64,000 nt of DNA, taken from positions 38,177 through 102,176 of the forward strand of contig CASGHK010000029.1 in the NCBI GenBank assembly GCA_949320185.1, in the 5' to 3' direction. The notes under the pieces were generated by a model that saw only the letters and a list, made by a program, of their open reading frames with translations, was not told where the DNA came from and did no database searches. A program made the translations under genes and the position numbers. This document shows positions 42,631 through 50,136 of the stretch, piece by piece. Numbering within the stretch: position 1 is the stretch's first letter; every line of letters begins with the position of its first letter. This DNA comes from an uncultured Methanomicrobiales archaeon (GTDB taxonomy: Archaea > Halobacteriota > Methanomicrobia > Methanomicrobiales > Methanospirillaceae).

Positions 42631-43069
42631 AGTTCTTACTGGCCTGGAGGCGCTCGACGGCCTCCTCGGTCACGGCCTTTACGAGACCAAACAGGGTCTC
42701 CGTCTTGAAGTGTCCGGCCTTCCAGAACTCAGCGTCGAGGCTCTCGTCGACACAGAGCCGGCCGAGGATCTCGGCGGTCGTCTGCATGATCGCCTCGTAC
42801 TCGGCGACGGTCTTTGTTTCCTCGAGCCGGATCTGCATGGTCGAGAGATAATCGACCTCGGCCATAACCGGGATCTGCAGCTCGACCTCGAGCGGCTCCT
42901 CGTCTTCCGGGTCGGAGAGGTCGACGATGATCGTCTGCTGCCGGACGGCCTGCCGAGTCAGCCGATCCGCAACTGTCATGCCCTCGATCCGGGCGTCGGC
43001 GAGCTCGGCAGCTTTGGCCGCAACCTTCCCAGAAAGGGAGGGGTCTTCTATGACCTTTCCCCGGCTCAT
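42563..43069 (-). CDS. tail assembly chaperone G
   Basis: 168 residues, MSRGKVIEDPSLSGKVAAKA, acidic, helical, ending in a basic tail (FRKQSGRPGAPAAVRVPRK). Position between the major tail protein and the tape measure gene, plus the out-of-frame T extension, identify it as the G protein that binds the tape measure during tail assembly. ATG 43069 overlaps the major-tail stop (ATGA); the longer open frame upstream lies within that gene. Confidence 0.78.
   Translation of the reverse strand: MSRGKVIEDPSLSGKVAAKAAELADARIEGMTVADRLTRQAVRQQTIIVDLSDPEDEEPLEVELQIPVMAEVDYLSTMQIRLEETKTVAEYEAIMQTTAEILGRLCVDESLDAEFWKAGHFKTETLFGLVKAVTEEAVERLQASKNFRKQSGRPGAPAAVRVPRKVSP
42626..42634 (-). other. proposed +1 ribosomal frameshift site
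   Basis: Minus strand codons AAC TTT CGG; Phe-tRNA (anticodon GAA) pairs better with UUC than UUU, so a +1 step on TTT-C is favourable and moves reading into the T frame (TTC GGA AAC). A -2 slip would reach the same frame but no suitable repeat tract is seen. Confidence 0.6.
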
Positions 43070-43785
43070 GCGAGCTTCGCCTCGACGAAGTAGTCGACAT
43101 CGAACGACATCGACCGCGAATAGTGATCCTCGGTCGGGAAGTCTGAATCGACGGTGTTGGCCGTGGCGCCGACCAGGAACCACTTATACAGGGGGACCCC
43201 GGCCGAAGACTTCCGGATCCCGATGAGGGCGCCGATCGTGTTCATGCCGTTGTATTTGTTGGTCCATTTCTCCTTCCCGGTCGTGGGCGAGCCGGCGATC
43301 CGGTCCCCGAGGCACTGGCCGATGAAGGCCTGGTTATAGTGCATCTCCTTCATGCTCGCCGAGTTGGAGACCGTGCCGGCCGACTTGACTTTGTTCGCCT
43401 GGCCGTTCACGGCGGCCTCGAGGGTGGACCCGCTCGAGGAGCACGAAACGTCCTGAGACGCGGCGACCTGGATCAGGTCCACATCGTCGGCGGTTACGTA
43501 GTCGATCACGACGACGTCCCCCTCGGTGATCCCTGCATAGGTTACATGCGTGGTCCCGGTTGCGTCGGTCGCGTCGGTCGTGTTGTCTCCGTTGCATTCG
43601 CGGAATGCTGCGACGACCCCATCGACGGTCCCGGTTACGGAACAGTATTCAGCGGTCTTTGCGAGCGCGATCCCGGCCGTGACCTGTGCGGCCGAGACCG
43701 TGACCTCTTCAGATGCGGATGCCGCTCCGGCGTACCAGCTCACTTCCTTTCCCTTCGGGATATCGATCCCTTTCACATCTACCAT
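43066..43785 (-). CDS. major tail protein
   Basis: 239 residues; Thr/Ala/Val-rich, beta fold. N-terminus VDVKGIDIPKGKEVSWYAGA and C-terminus YSRSMSFDVDYFVEAKLA fit tail-tube proteins. It precedes the chaperone and tape measure genes and follows the tail terminator gene, the conserved siphovirus order. Four Cys (EYCSV, FRECNG, VSCSS, GQCLG) are more than usual and might form stabilising bonds. Confidence 0.8.
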   Translation of the reverse strand: MVDVKGIDIPKGKEVSWYAGAASASEEVTVSAAQVTAGIALAKTAEYCSVTGTVDGVVAAFRECNGDNTTDATDATGTTHVTYAGITEGDVVVIDYVTADDVDLIQVAASQDVSCSSSGSTLEAAVNGQANKVKSAGTVSNSASMKEMHYNQAFIGQCLGDRIAGSPTTGKEKWTNKYNGMNTIGALIGIRKSSAGVPLYKWFLVGATANTVDSDFPTEDHYSRSMSFDVDYFVEAKLA

Positions 43786-43789
43786 AATT

Positions 43790-44230
43790 TCACGTCCTAA
43801 ACTCGATGAGCACGTCGACCGGGATCTGATAGTATCCCGATCCGGGCTCGGTTAGCCTCGGGCCAGGCTCGGCCCGAGATTTCACAACGCTGTACACGGC
43901 CCCCCCGAAGCTCGACCAGGCGGCCGGCTCGCTCCCGAGCTGCGGCTTGTGGAACAGAGCCTCGATCGCTGCGGCCAGGGCCTCAACGATGGCCGGGGAT
44001 CGTCCCCCGTTTACGGTCGGCGGATTATCGTAGGCGGAGACCTGGATCCGGGCGAATCGGTCCCCCGGGACCTTCGGATCCGGGAGGTCCGAGACCTTCG
44101 AGATTCGGATCGCGGGGAACTGCCGGCCCTCGAGGGGGAGGGCGTCGAAGTACACCCGGGCGCCGACGATGGTGGCGACGGTCGGATCGGCCTTGAGGCG
44201 GACCTCGACGGCGCTATCGATCGCGCTCAC
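43790..44230 (-). CDS. tail terminator/completion protein (DUF3168-like)
   Basis: 146 residues; AVEVRLKADPTVATIVGARV and QFPAIRISKVSDLP, with C-terminal YYQIPVDVLIEFRT, resemble DUF3168/gp17 family tail completion proteins that cap the tube. Just upstream of the major tail gene, as expected. Starts with an ATGA-type overlap with the next gene. Confidence 0.65.
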   Translation of the reverse strand: MSAIDSAVEVRLKADPTVATIVGARVYFDALPLEGRQFPAIRISKVSDLPDPKVPGDRFARIQVSAYDNPPTVNGGRSPAIVEALAAAIEALFHKPQLGSEPAAWSSFGGAVYSVVKSRAEPGPRLTEPGSGYYQIPVDVLIEFRT

Positions 44231-44679
44231 ATCAACCGCCTCCGGAGGACGTCCTCGAGGGCCTTGATCACGACCTGCGGGATCTGCTCCCGGGTCTTAT
44301 CCAGGGCCGGCCGGACGTGGGGGTGAGGGTGCGATCCCATCGTAAAGACCCGCTCTCCGTCCTCGTTGATGTAGGCCCATCCTCCCTTTCGGCCGTCCCC
44401 GTTCTCGGCGTGGATCCCGGTCCCGTACTCGACGAAAACGGCGTATGTCTTGTTCGTCCCGGTCGTGATGACGACGAGATCCCCCTCCCGGGTCGCCTCG
44501 GTCGTATAGGAGTTCATGAGCTCCCCGGTCCGGACCGGGGCCCCCTCCTTGATGGCCCCCTCGAGGACCAGCATCCCCTTTGTTCCGGCCGTCTCGAGCT
44601 CGGCCGAGACGTCGGCCCCGATCTCTCGGAGCTTCCGGGCCAGCTCGTCGAAGCCCTTGATCTCGACGTCGGCGCTCAT
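44227..44679 (-). CDS. HK97 gp10-like head-tail joining protein
   Basis: 150 residues. Typical start VEIKGFDELARKLREIG, then GAPVRTGELMNSYTTE and YAVFVEYGTGIHAENG, HPHPHVRPALDKTREQI: the full HK97 gp10 pattern, including R-T-G, Y-G-T and the P-F/V-x-P-A motif. Acts at the head-tail neck. ATG 44679 overlaps the previous stop. Confidence 0.85.
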   Translation of the reverse strand: MSADVEIKGFDELARKLREIGADVSAELETAGTKGMLVLEGAIKEGAPVRTGELMNSYTTEATREGDLVVITTGTNKTYAVFVEYGTGIHAENGDGRKGGWAYINEDGERVFTMGSHPHPHVRPALDKTREQIPQVVIKALEDVLRRRLM

Positions 44680-44978
44680 GGCCGGCCCCCGATGACGCCA
44701 TGGAGGAGGGAGCCGATCCATCCGGCGACGGTCCCGGCGACCATGCCGATCGCGACCAGTTTACCTTTCAGGTATGCCAGGCTTCGGCCGATGGCCTCGA
44801 TCTTCTCCTCGAGCGTCCCGACCTTCTTCTCGAGGTCCTGGACGGACTTACAGGGGCACCCCTTGACGAGGGCCTTAATCTCCTCCATGTCGGCCTCTAT
44901 GCGCTCGACGATCGCGGCGGTCGATACGATCATGTCGTAATGCGCCCCGTCGATCTCGAAGACCTGCGGCGGCGTCAT
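44676..44978 (-). CDS. coiled-coil/membrane protein, XhlA-like (candidate lysis protein)
   Basis: 100 residues: a helical N-terminus, the segment SVQDLEKKVGTLEEKIEAIG as heptad coiled coil (about 45-65), then a single C-terminal membrane helix LVAIGMVAGTVAGWIGSLLH. This is the plan of haemolysin XhlA and of some phage holin partners. Two Cys in KGCPCKS may bond. Lying among neck genes is odd for a lysis gene; it may instead be a membrane-associated virion factor. Confidence 0.6.
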   Translation of the reverse strand: MTPPQVFEIDGAHYDMIVSTAAIVERIEADMEEIKALVKGCPCKSVQDLEKKVGTLEEKIEAIGRSLAYLKGKLVAIGMVAGTVAGWIGSLLHGVIGGRP

Positions 44979-45325
44979 GGCCCCCGGGCCCCCTCGATGT
45001 CGGCGCGGAAGTGGTCCAAAACCCGGGTATAGACCGGCGTGATCTTCAGGATCTTGAAGTGCCGGGTATAGCCCGGGCTGAGGCCCTCGAGGATCTGGCC
45101 CTCTGCGAGGCTGACGTTGGCCGGATAGATCAGGGTCGGGAGGGTTTCGACCAGGTCCCCCGACTCGAGGCGGCGCATACCCCCTTTCGGCCGGCTGAAG
45201 GTGCAGGCGAAGAGAGTATAGGTCGGGACCGATCCCCGCTTACCATAGGCGTCCGCCGTCCCGGTCGGAGTCTCCCCCGTCCGGACCCGGGCCTGATGGA
45301 TGAAACGGGCGTCGATCGTGCTCAT
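44975..45325 (-). CDS. head closure / head-tail adaptor-like protein (116 aa)
   Basis: 116 residues, beta-rich: RVRTGETPTGTADAYGKRGS and TRHFKILKITPVYTRVLDHF, the pattern of stopper or closure proteins of the gp16/DUF3599 kind. Assigned mostly from location between connector and gp10-like genes. Four-base overlaps on both sides. Confidence 0.55.
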   Translation of the reverse strand: MSTIDARFIHQARVRTGETPTGTADAYGKRGSVPTYTLFACTFSRPKGGMRRLESGDLVETLPTLIYPANVSLAEGQILEGLSPGYTRHFKILKITPVYTRVLDHFRADIEGARGP

Positions 45326-45732
45326 GCTCCCTCAAGGTCGGTAAAGGTCGGGAGCCGGACCTCGTCGAGGGCCAGGCCCGTGATCGTTGCGTCCGCCCGA
45401 ACGATCCCCTCATCGGCCAGGTCGGCCGGCGCGGCGAACTGCTCGAGCAGGGCGCGATATTGGACCAGATAGGAGGTCTGGCCCGGGTCCTTTGCATACG
45501 ACCAATCCCCGCCCCGGTTCTCGCTCTTCATCTCGAGATCGCCCTGTTTGTCCGCGGCGGCCAGGTGACAGACCATGAGGGCCGCGGCGCGATCGTAGGT
45601 TGCCGAGCCGAGCCCGGGATCCTCTCGCTCGAGGACCTCGAGGGCGAGGGGGAGATAGTAGGCCAGGCCTTCGGCGTCGAGCGTGATCCGGCTCCCGGAC
45701 ACTCGCGCGATCGTCGCGGCGGTAACCGTCAT
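45322..45732 (-). CDS. head-tail connector-like protein (136 aa)
   Basis: 136 residues, helical; ATYDRAAALMVCHLAAADKQ then VQYRALLEQFAA recall DUF4054/gp6-type connectors that dock on the portal. First of the neck genes downstream of the capsid region. Family match not certain. Confidence 0.55.
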   Translation of the reverse strand: MTVTAATIARVSGSRITLDAEGLAYYLPLALEVLEREDPGLGSATYDRAAALMVCHLAAADKQGDLEMKSENRGGDWSYAKDPGQTSYLVQYRALLEQFAAPADLADEGIVRADATITGLALDEVRLPTFTDLEGA

Positions 45733-46433
45733 GCCTCCCCCTGTGCGGCCCGCTCCTGAATCAGGGACGGGGCCACCTCGAGCACTGAGGCGCCCCGGGC
45801 GAGGATTGGATACGAACAGAGGCCCGGGTATGGCTCGCCCATCGCCGAGAGGCTGAGGGCGAGATACTGGAGGGCTCCCGAGTCCCGATCATGCGTCGTG
45901 ATCAACGGCGTCGAGAGCGGCCGGTCGACGAGGACCTCGCGATCGTTCACCGATATCACGGCAAAGGGGGCGGTCCGGACCATCTCGATCCGGCCCCGGC
46001 CGTCCTGGAACCAGTTATCCGGGTTGATCTGAGAGGGTGAGAACTCGAACCGGGCCCGCTCGGCGAAGAGGCCGGCGAGGAGAGCATTGGAGACCTCGGA
46101 ATAGTTGTTGTCGAAATTGACCAGGCACACCCCATACCGGAGGATCGGCTCGAGGAGAGCCCGGCGGCCGGCCTGCTTCTCGTGCTGCAGGTAGACCCGA
46201 TCGATCACCTCCCAGAGGATCTTAGCGTTTCCCTCGAGGTTCGCGATCCACGAGTCCGGGACGGCGATCGACTTCGCGACATACCGAAGGGGCTTCTTGA
46301 TCAGCCAGTGAAAGGCGAGCGTGTCCGGGCTTGCGCTCTCCCATTCGGCGGTTGAATTGAGGGGACCGATCCCCTCGAACTCGTCCCGCTGCATGAGCCG
46401 GAGCCGGAGCCGTCTTAACCATCCGCCGAGCAT
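45729..46433 (-). CDS. unidentified head-region protein (234 aa)
   Basis: 234 residues, WLRRLRLRLMQRDEFEGIG at the start, then LAFHWLIKKPLRYVAKSIA and LREILR-type helices, and a beta second half (LSTPLITTHDRDSG). No family recognised. It lies between the capsid and connector genes, which suggests a virion or assembly role. Confidence 0.55.
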   Translation of the reverse strand: MLGGWLRRLRLRLMQRDEFEGIGPLNSTAEWESASPDTLAFHWLIKKPLRYVAKSIAVPDSWIANLEGNAKILWEVIDRVYLQHEKQAGRRALLEPILRYGVCLVNFDNNYSEVSNALLAGLFAERARFEFSPSQINPDNWFQDGRGRIEMVRTAPFAVISVNDREVLVDRPLSTPLITTHDRDSGALQYLALSLSAMGEPYPGLCSYPILARGASVLEVAPSLIQERAAQGEA

Positions 46434-46451
46434 CGCCCCGATCCCTCCGAA

Positions 46452-47300
46452 TCAGGCGATCACGGCCGTGAGCTGATAGACTGCCTTGTTGAGCCCCGCG
46501 TCTGTCTTGAAGATCGGGGCCTTGACCTGGCGGAAAACGTCCATCTGATAGATCTTCGCTCCCTCGTTCGGTGCGTCCCATTCGCGGACCTTAACCGGCC
46601 CGTTGCCGATGACGGCGCCCATACCGGCCGCCGATCCGACGGTGACGGTCTTCGCGGTCGCGTTGTCGTCGACGAAGATCGGGAGGTTGAAGACCGGGAC
46701 CGTACCGACCGCGCCCTCGAGGACCTGGGGGGCACCCGTGCCGAGCGAGAGGATCGCGTTGGTATTCAGATAGGCCTCGTGGACGGCCGACGGCATGACG
46801 CAGAAGTCCGCCTTGAAGGGGCGGATCGCGGCGACGGCCTTAGCGAAGTCCCGGATGGGCGAATTGGTGACGGTCGACCAGACCCCGGCCGCGGCGCCCG
46901 TCTGCGGGGTCGTCTGCAGGGCGGTGACACACTTCTTATCGAGGATGCCCGCGAGCTCGGCCGCGGTCGCGACCTTCTGCAGGGCGAGCGGATCGCCCTT
47001 CTTCGACTTGAACCCGGCCTCATCCGAGGCTGCGAGCTTCACCCGATCCTTCTTGAGGGAGAAATCGACGTTGAAGAACTCCCCGCCCTTGATCTCGGTC
47101 GTCTCGAACTCCTCGACATCCTCGCTGATGGTGCCTGGCTTCTGAATCGGTACCGTGGTCGTGAGCTCGGGGACAGGCACGACGTTGAAGAGCCGGGAGA
47201 TCCCGCTCATCGCGTTCGCCTGCGTGAGCACATCCATGACGATGTTTTTCGCGTCGAGCGATCCGGAGATGCTCGCCGCCGTTATGATGCCTTTTCCCAT
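46452..47300 (-). CDS. major capsid protein (HK97 fold)
   Basis: 282 residues. N-terminal helix MGKGIITAASISGSLDAKNI, P-domain-like VPVPELTTTVPIQKPGTISE, A-domain segments FKADFCVMPSAVHEAYLNTN and VPVFNLPIFVDDNATAKTV, and the end VFRQVKAPIFKTDAGLNKAV. Size, order after scaffold and decoration gene, and the pattern fit HK97-type shells of archaeal and bacterial tailed viruses. Starts 4 nt after the preceding gene. Confidence 0.88.
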   Translation of the reverse strand: MGKGIITAASISGSLDAKNIVMDVLTQANAMSGISRLFNVVPVPELTTTVPIQKPGTISEDVEEFETTEIKGGEFFNVDFSLKKDRVKLAASDEAGFKSKKGDPLALQKVATAAELAGILDKKCVTALQTTPQTGAAAGVWSTVTNSPIRDFAKAVAAIRPFKADFCVMPSAVHEAYLNTNAILSLGTGAPQVLEGAVGTVPVFNLPIFVDDNATAKTVTVGSAAGMGAVIGNGPVKVREWDAPNEGAKIYQMDVFRQVKAPIFKTDAGLNKAVYQLTAVIA

Positions 47301-47303
47301 GAT

Positions 47304-47681
47304 CTAGGCCCCCTGGCCGATGAATACAGTCCCGGTACCATCTCCGGCGATCGCTTCCAGGGCGATCCCGACGTTCTCGCCGACCGCACCGTGATCCGAG
47401 AGCATGACCGTACCCCCGGTGTAGCTCATGACTCGAGCCCCGAGCGGGATCGCGGTCGTGCTGCCGTTCTTCACGTCGACCGGGCCGATCAGGACGACCC
47501 GCCCCGTTTCGGTGTCCCCGCCAGCGTCGAGGGCGACCCCGAAAGAGCCCTTATCCTGGTCGGCGGTCGGGTCCCACTTGCCGTCACTCTCGAGATGGAC
47601 GACGTCCCCGATCGCGACCGTTGCCCCGAAGGTAACGACCTTGACGGTCAGGCCCTCGCCCCGGATCTCTCCGGCCGCCAT
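47304..47681 (-). CDS. capsid decoration-like protein (DUF2190 type)
   Basis: 125 residues, all beta, Gly/Asp/Val-rich: GLTVKVVTFGATVAIGDVVH and PLGARVMSYTGGTVMLSDHG. Resembles DUF2190/head decoration proteins that sit between the scaffold/protease and capsid genes in many phages. Its ATG overlaps the stop of the protease gene by one base. Confidence 0.7.
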   Translation of the reverse strand: MAAGEIRGEGLTVKVVTFGATVAIGDVVHLESDGKWDPTADQDKGSFGVALDAGGDTETGRVVLIGPVDVKNGSTTAIPLGARVMSYTGGTVMLSDHGAVGENVGIALEAIAGDGTGTVFIGQGA

Positions 47682-48208
47682 CAGTCAGCCCCCCCGAAGT
47701 CGATCGACGGGATCCCGAGGTCGCCGAGGATCTCCTCGTCCGTCTTCATCGGGGCCGGGCCGTTGTAGTTGCCCGCCGTGGCTCCCTCGGCCTGGCGCGC
47801 GGGGCTCTTCCGGCCGAGGTTCTCGTTCGCGACCTTGAGCGCAAACCCGACGGGGTTGGCGTCGAACTCGGCCCGGAGCTTCTTCTCGTCTTCAGGCTTG
47901 TGCGTCGCTCCCTTGGGCATGAGGTTCTTTACCTCGGCCCACTGTGCTTCATGGGTCTCGGCGGCCTCCTTCTCGGCCTTCTCGGCCTCGGCCTTCTCGT
48001 ACTCGGCGAGCTTGGCCTTAGCCTCGGTCGCCTCCTTCTCGGCCGTCTCCCTGGCCAGGCGCTCGGCCTCGAGGCGCTTGAGGGTCTCGGGGTCCGGGGT
48101 CGCGGCCGGCGAGGCCGTGTTCGTATGCGCTGCAGGGGCGGCCGGCCCGCGCTCGAGGGCGGCCAGGATCCGGTTAAGGATCCCCTTGGTTTCGGTGTCG
48201 TCTGCCAT
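47681..48208 (-). CDS. scaffold protein from internal start (nested gene)
   Basis: In-frame ATG 48208 inside the protease gene, preceded by GGGAGAG with 6 nt spacing, a better ribosome site than the gene's own leaderless start. It would yield a 175-residue protein beginning MADDTETKGILNRILAALER and made of the coiled coil and C-terminal capsid-binding tail, as in the lambda C/Nu3 pair. Confidence 0.6.
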   Translation of the reverse strand: MADDTETKGILNRILAALERGPAAPAAHTNTASPAATPDPETLKRLEAERLARETAEKEATEAKAKLAEYEKAEAEKAEKEAAETHEAQWAEVKNLMPKGATHKPEDEKKLRAEFDANPVGFALKVANENLGRKSPARQAEGATAGNYNGPAPMKTDEEILGDLGIPSIDFGGAD

Positions 48209-48919
48209 TGCTTTCTCTCCCGTGTTCAGGAACATAGTCCGCGGATCGTTGGGCGGGATCCCCTTCCGGAGGTCGAATAAGAGGACGTGCGAGGGCTCGA
48301 TCCGGCCGGCGATGTGGCCGGACGGAAACGTAAACGAATCAAACCCGGTTGATATACCGAGGTTGTTGTTCGCGTGGAGCTGCTGGACCTCCGGATCCTC
48401 GAAAATTAACTGAGAGGAAAGGCGCGGGGTCCCGGCGGTCGAGATGGTCGACCCTTGCAGGCGCCCGGCCAGGCGTCCCCCGACCCGGGCGAGCTCGGCC
48501 TCGAGGTTCTCCCGGAGGGCCCGGGTATTCGGGTGGACCGGCTCCCCGGGAACGAAGACCATCGGGACCTCGTCCCATGCGGTTTCCGTCCCCGTGAAGT
48601 TCCGGATCCCGAGAAACGTCTTACCCCCTGCTACCCACGGCAGAGGGGAGGGGAGCCACTGATCCAGGCCCTGGAGGATCGCCTCGTGAGCGTCTGCGGG
48701 GACCGGGGTGGCCGTGCCGAACGTGGCGGTATTCTTTACCTCCGCTCGGCGGCCGACCGCGTCCCAAGCGATCTCAGAACTGCATCCCTCACGGTCTCCC
48801 GCGTCTCGGCACTTTCCATAAAAGGCCTCATTGAACGCGTCGACGTAGACCTCGAGGGCTTCGGGCGGGAGGGCGTCCCGCACCTCATCCGGGAGATCGT
48901 CCGCTGATGCGTAGGGCAT
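47681..48919 (-). CDS. capsid maturation protease fused to N-terminal ChaB-like domain and C-terminal scaffold
   Basis: 412 residues in three parts. A ChaB-like N-terminus (about 1-57: MPYASADDLPDEVRDALPPE, FNEAFYGKC, SEIAWDAVGR). A prohead-protease-like middle (about 60-235) with GEPVHPNTRAL and SGHIAGRIEPSHVLLFDLRK, followed by PPNDPRTMFLN. A scaffold (about 238-412) with a highly charged coiled coil (ERLARETAEKEATEAKAKLA). Starts at ATG 48919, 29 nt from a TATA box. Protease assignment comes from location, size and these motifs. The internal start at 48208 would give the scaffold alone. Confidence 0.72.
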   Translation of the reverse strand: MPYASADDLPDEVRDALPPEALEVYVDAFNEAFYGKCRDAGDREGCSSEIAWDAVGRRAEVKNTATFGTATPVPADAHEAILQGLDQWLPSPLPWVAGGKTFLGIRNFTGTETAWDEVPMVFVPGEPVHPNTRALRENLEAELARVGGRLAGRLQGSTISTAGTPRLSSQLIFEDPEVQQLHANNNLGISTGFDSFTFPSGHIAGRIEPSHVLLFDLRKGIPPNDPRTMFLNTGEKAMADDTETKGILNRILAALERGPAAPAAHTNTASPAATPDPETLKRLEAERLARETAEKEATEAKAKLAEYEKAEAEKAEKEAAETHEAQWAEVKNLMPKGATHKPEDEKKLRAEFDANPVGFALKVANENLGRKSPARQAEGATAGNYNGPAPMKTDEEILGDLGIPSIDFGGAD

Positions 48920-48944
48920 GAGTAAAGCGGTCGGCCGGAGTTGG

Positions 48945-48952
48945 TTTATAAA
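48945..48952 (-). promoter_or_regulatory. TATA box for capsid/tail operon
   Basis: TTTATAAA centred 29-30 nt before ATG 48919, in an AT-rich 100-base gap that is rare in this element. Probably starts the main late transcript (capsid to tail tip). Confidence 0.65.
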
Positions 48953-48999
48953 TCAATTTTATTGTGACAAGATCAGGGAAAATTGCAGATTTGCAGAAG

Positions 49000-49014
49000 A
49001 GAAATATAAAAGAT
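49000..49014 (-). terminator. T-rich end after the HTH gene
   Basis: CTTTTATATTTCTCT on the minus strand, right after the stop at 49017. Suits a terminator between the packaging operon and the capsid operon, though it could also be a second TATA element. Confidence 0.4.
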
Positions 49015-49016
49015 TA

Positions 49017-49334
49017 TTATTTCGTGCTCTTCGGTTTTTTCATCATGGCCGAGAGGGCGCGCTCGAGGACCTGGTTTAGGTCGAGGCCCCGGGCCGCGGC
49101 CTGGTCGTATAGGGGCTTGGGGACCTTGACGACCTTCGCGACCAGGGCCTCGGGATCGGTCGTCCCGAAGGCCTGGACCGCACCCCGGGAGCGGTTCCCC
49201 CCGTTGTCCTCGGGATAGAGCCGGCCGAGGTCCCGGGCGATCTGAGCCCATGAGATTTCCCGGGCATGAGCCCGAATATAGGCCTCTTCTCGGGGCGAGA
49301 AGTCCCGGCGGCCCCGGGGCCCGTCGGCCCTCAT
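49017..49334 (-). CDS. putative DNA-binding protein in late region (105 aa)
   Basis: 105 residues, basic. The N-terminal half, FSPREEAYIRAHAREISWAQ followed by IARDLGRLYP, looks like a Myb/SANT or sigma-like helix-turn-helix; the C-terminal half, VPKPLYDQAAARGLDLNQVL, resembles a ribbon-helix-helix/CopG-type helix pair. Last gene of the packaging operon, immediately before the capsid promoter at 48945. That suggests a regulator of late expression; it might instead be a small virion protein. Confidence 0.55.
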   Translation of the reverse strand: MRADGPRGRRDFSPREEAYIRAHAREISWAQIARDLGRLYPEDNGGNRSRGAVQAFGTTDPEALVAKVVKVPKPLYDQAAARGLDLNQVLERALSAMMKKPKSTK

Positions 49335-49438
49335 TGGGCCCACCACCGGGAGCGGAAGAGGAGATAGGTCCCCGCTCCGAAGAATGCGATCGCGATCGCG
49401 TCCGCCAGGCAGAGGAGGGCGAAAAGTTCCGGGGTCAT
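49331..49438 (-). CDS. 35-residue single-helix membrane peptide
   Basis: MTPELFALLCLADAIAIAFF then GAGTYLLFRSRWWAQ: one membrane helix with a basic, Trp-rich cytosolic end. ATGA overlaps at both ends (with MuF and with the HTH gene) show that it is translated in line with them. Could be a small holin-like or pinholin-like peptide; unproven. Confidence 0.6.
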   Translation of the reverse strand: MTPELFALLCLADAIAIAFFGAGTYLLFRSRWWAQ

Positions 49439-50136
49439 TCGCGGATCATCTCCGGATCCTCGACGACCGGGGCGAGGCCATGCCTGCAGTTTGGATGAAT
49501 CGGGATCCACGGCGCACCATCGATCGGGTACACCTCATCGACGACCAGGCCGCACTCGTCGCAGGTGAGATCGTCATCCGGCCCGGTGACCCGCACCTTT
49601 TCGATCCCGGCTTTCAGGTAACGATTAAAGGCGGCGTCGTTCCGGATCCCGGACATTTCGGTTCTGGCGACGGTCGCGGCATGGGATTTCCTCTCGTCGA
49701 AGAGGTCCTTAAGCTGGTCGGCCAGGCTCCCGGGCTGGTAGCCCTCGGGCCCCTCCTTCGCTCCGAGGCCCTGGCCGTTCTGGATCGTCTGCTCGATCAG
49801 CTCGGTCAACTTGTCCCGGGTCGCCTTGGTCGAGTCCTCGAGCCAGGGCACGAACTCGCGCGAGACCTGGCCGGCCTCGTCGGTCACCGTGCAGATGGAT
49901 CCGCCCTTGGCGACGTTCGCGGCGTACTCCTTCATGAGACCGAGGGCGGCCTTATCGACCAGGTCCCACGAGACCCGGCCGGCGATCGCCATCTGAGCGG
50001 CGGCGTCCCCTGCGATCGCGGCGTCGGCGCCGTGCTTGACGAGGACCTCCCCGATCTCCTCCTGCATCGCGGCGAGGGCCTCGTCGATCGTCTGCTGTAC
50101 GCTCTTCGGGATCCGCTTCGGGAGGTCGTCGGCCAT
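49435..50136 (-). CDS. MuF/SPP1 gp7-like minor head protein
   Basis: 233 residues. The C-terminal MuF domain (about 120-225): ARTEMSGIRNDAAFNRYLKA, then TCDECGLVVDEVYPIDGAPW and HPNCRHGLAPV, with the conserved Cys-x-x-Cys and H-P-N-C-R. This minor capsid protein sits on the portal and may enter the cell with DNA. Placed after portal, as usual, with a methyltransferase gene inserted between. Confidence 0.85.
   Translation of the reverse strand: MADDLPKRIPKSVQQTIDEALAAMQEEIGEVLVKHGADAAIAGDAAAQMAIAGRVSWDLVDKAALGLMKEYAANVAKGGSICTVTDEAGQVSREFVPWLEDSTKATRDKLTELIEQTIQNGQGLGAKEGPEGYQPGSLADQLKDLFDERKSHAATVARTEMSGIRNDAAFNRYLKAGIEKVRVTGPDDDLTCDECGLVVDEVYPIDGAPWIPIHPNCRHGLAPVVEDPEMIRE

Noticed and set aside
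42560..42640. Sequencing error instead of programmed shift in the tail chaperone
   Set aside because: Cannot be excluded, but the frame switch occurs exactly where phages place the G/T shift and at a favourable TTT-C, so programming is preferred.
46779..47768. 329-codon plus-strand frame over the capsid genes
   Set aside because: Antisense to a clear HK97-type capsid protein and decoration gene; Asp/Arg/Gly-rich mirror composition.
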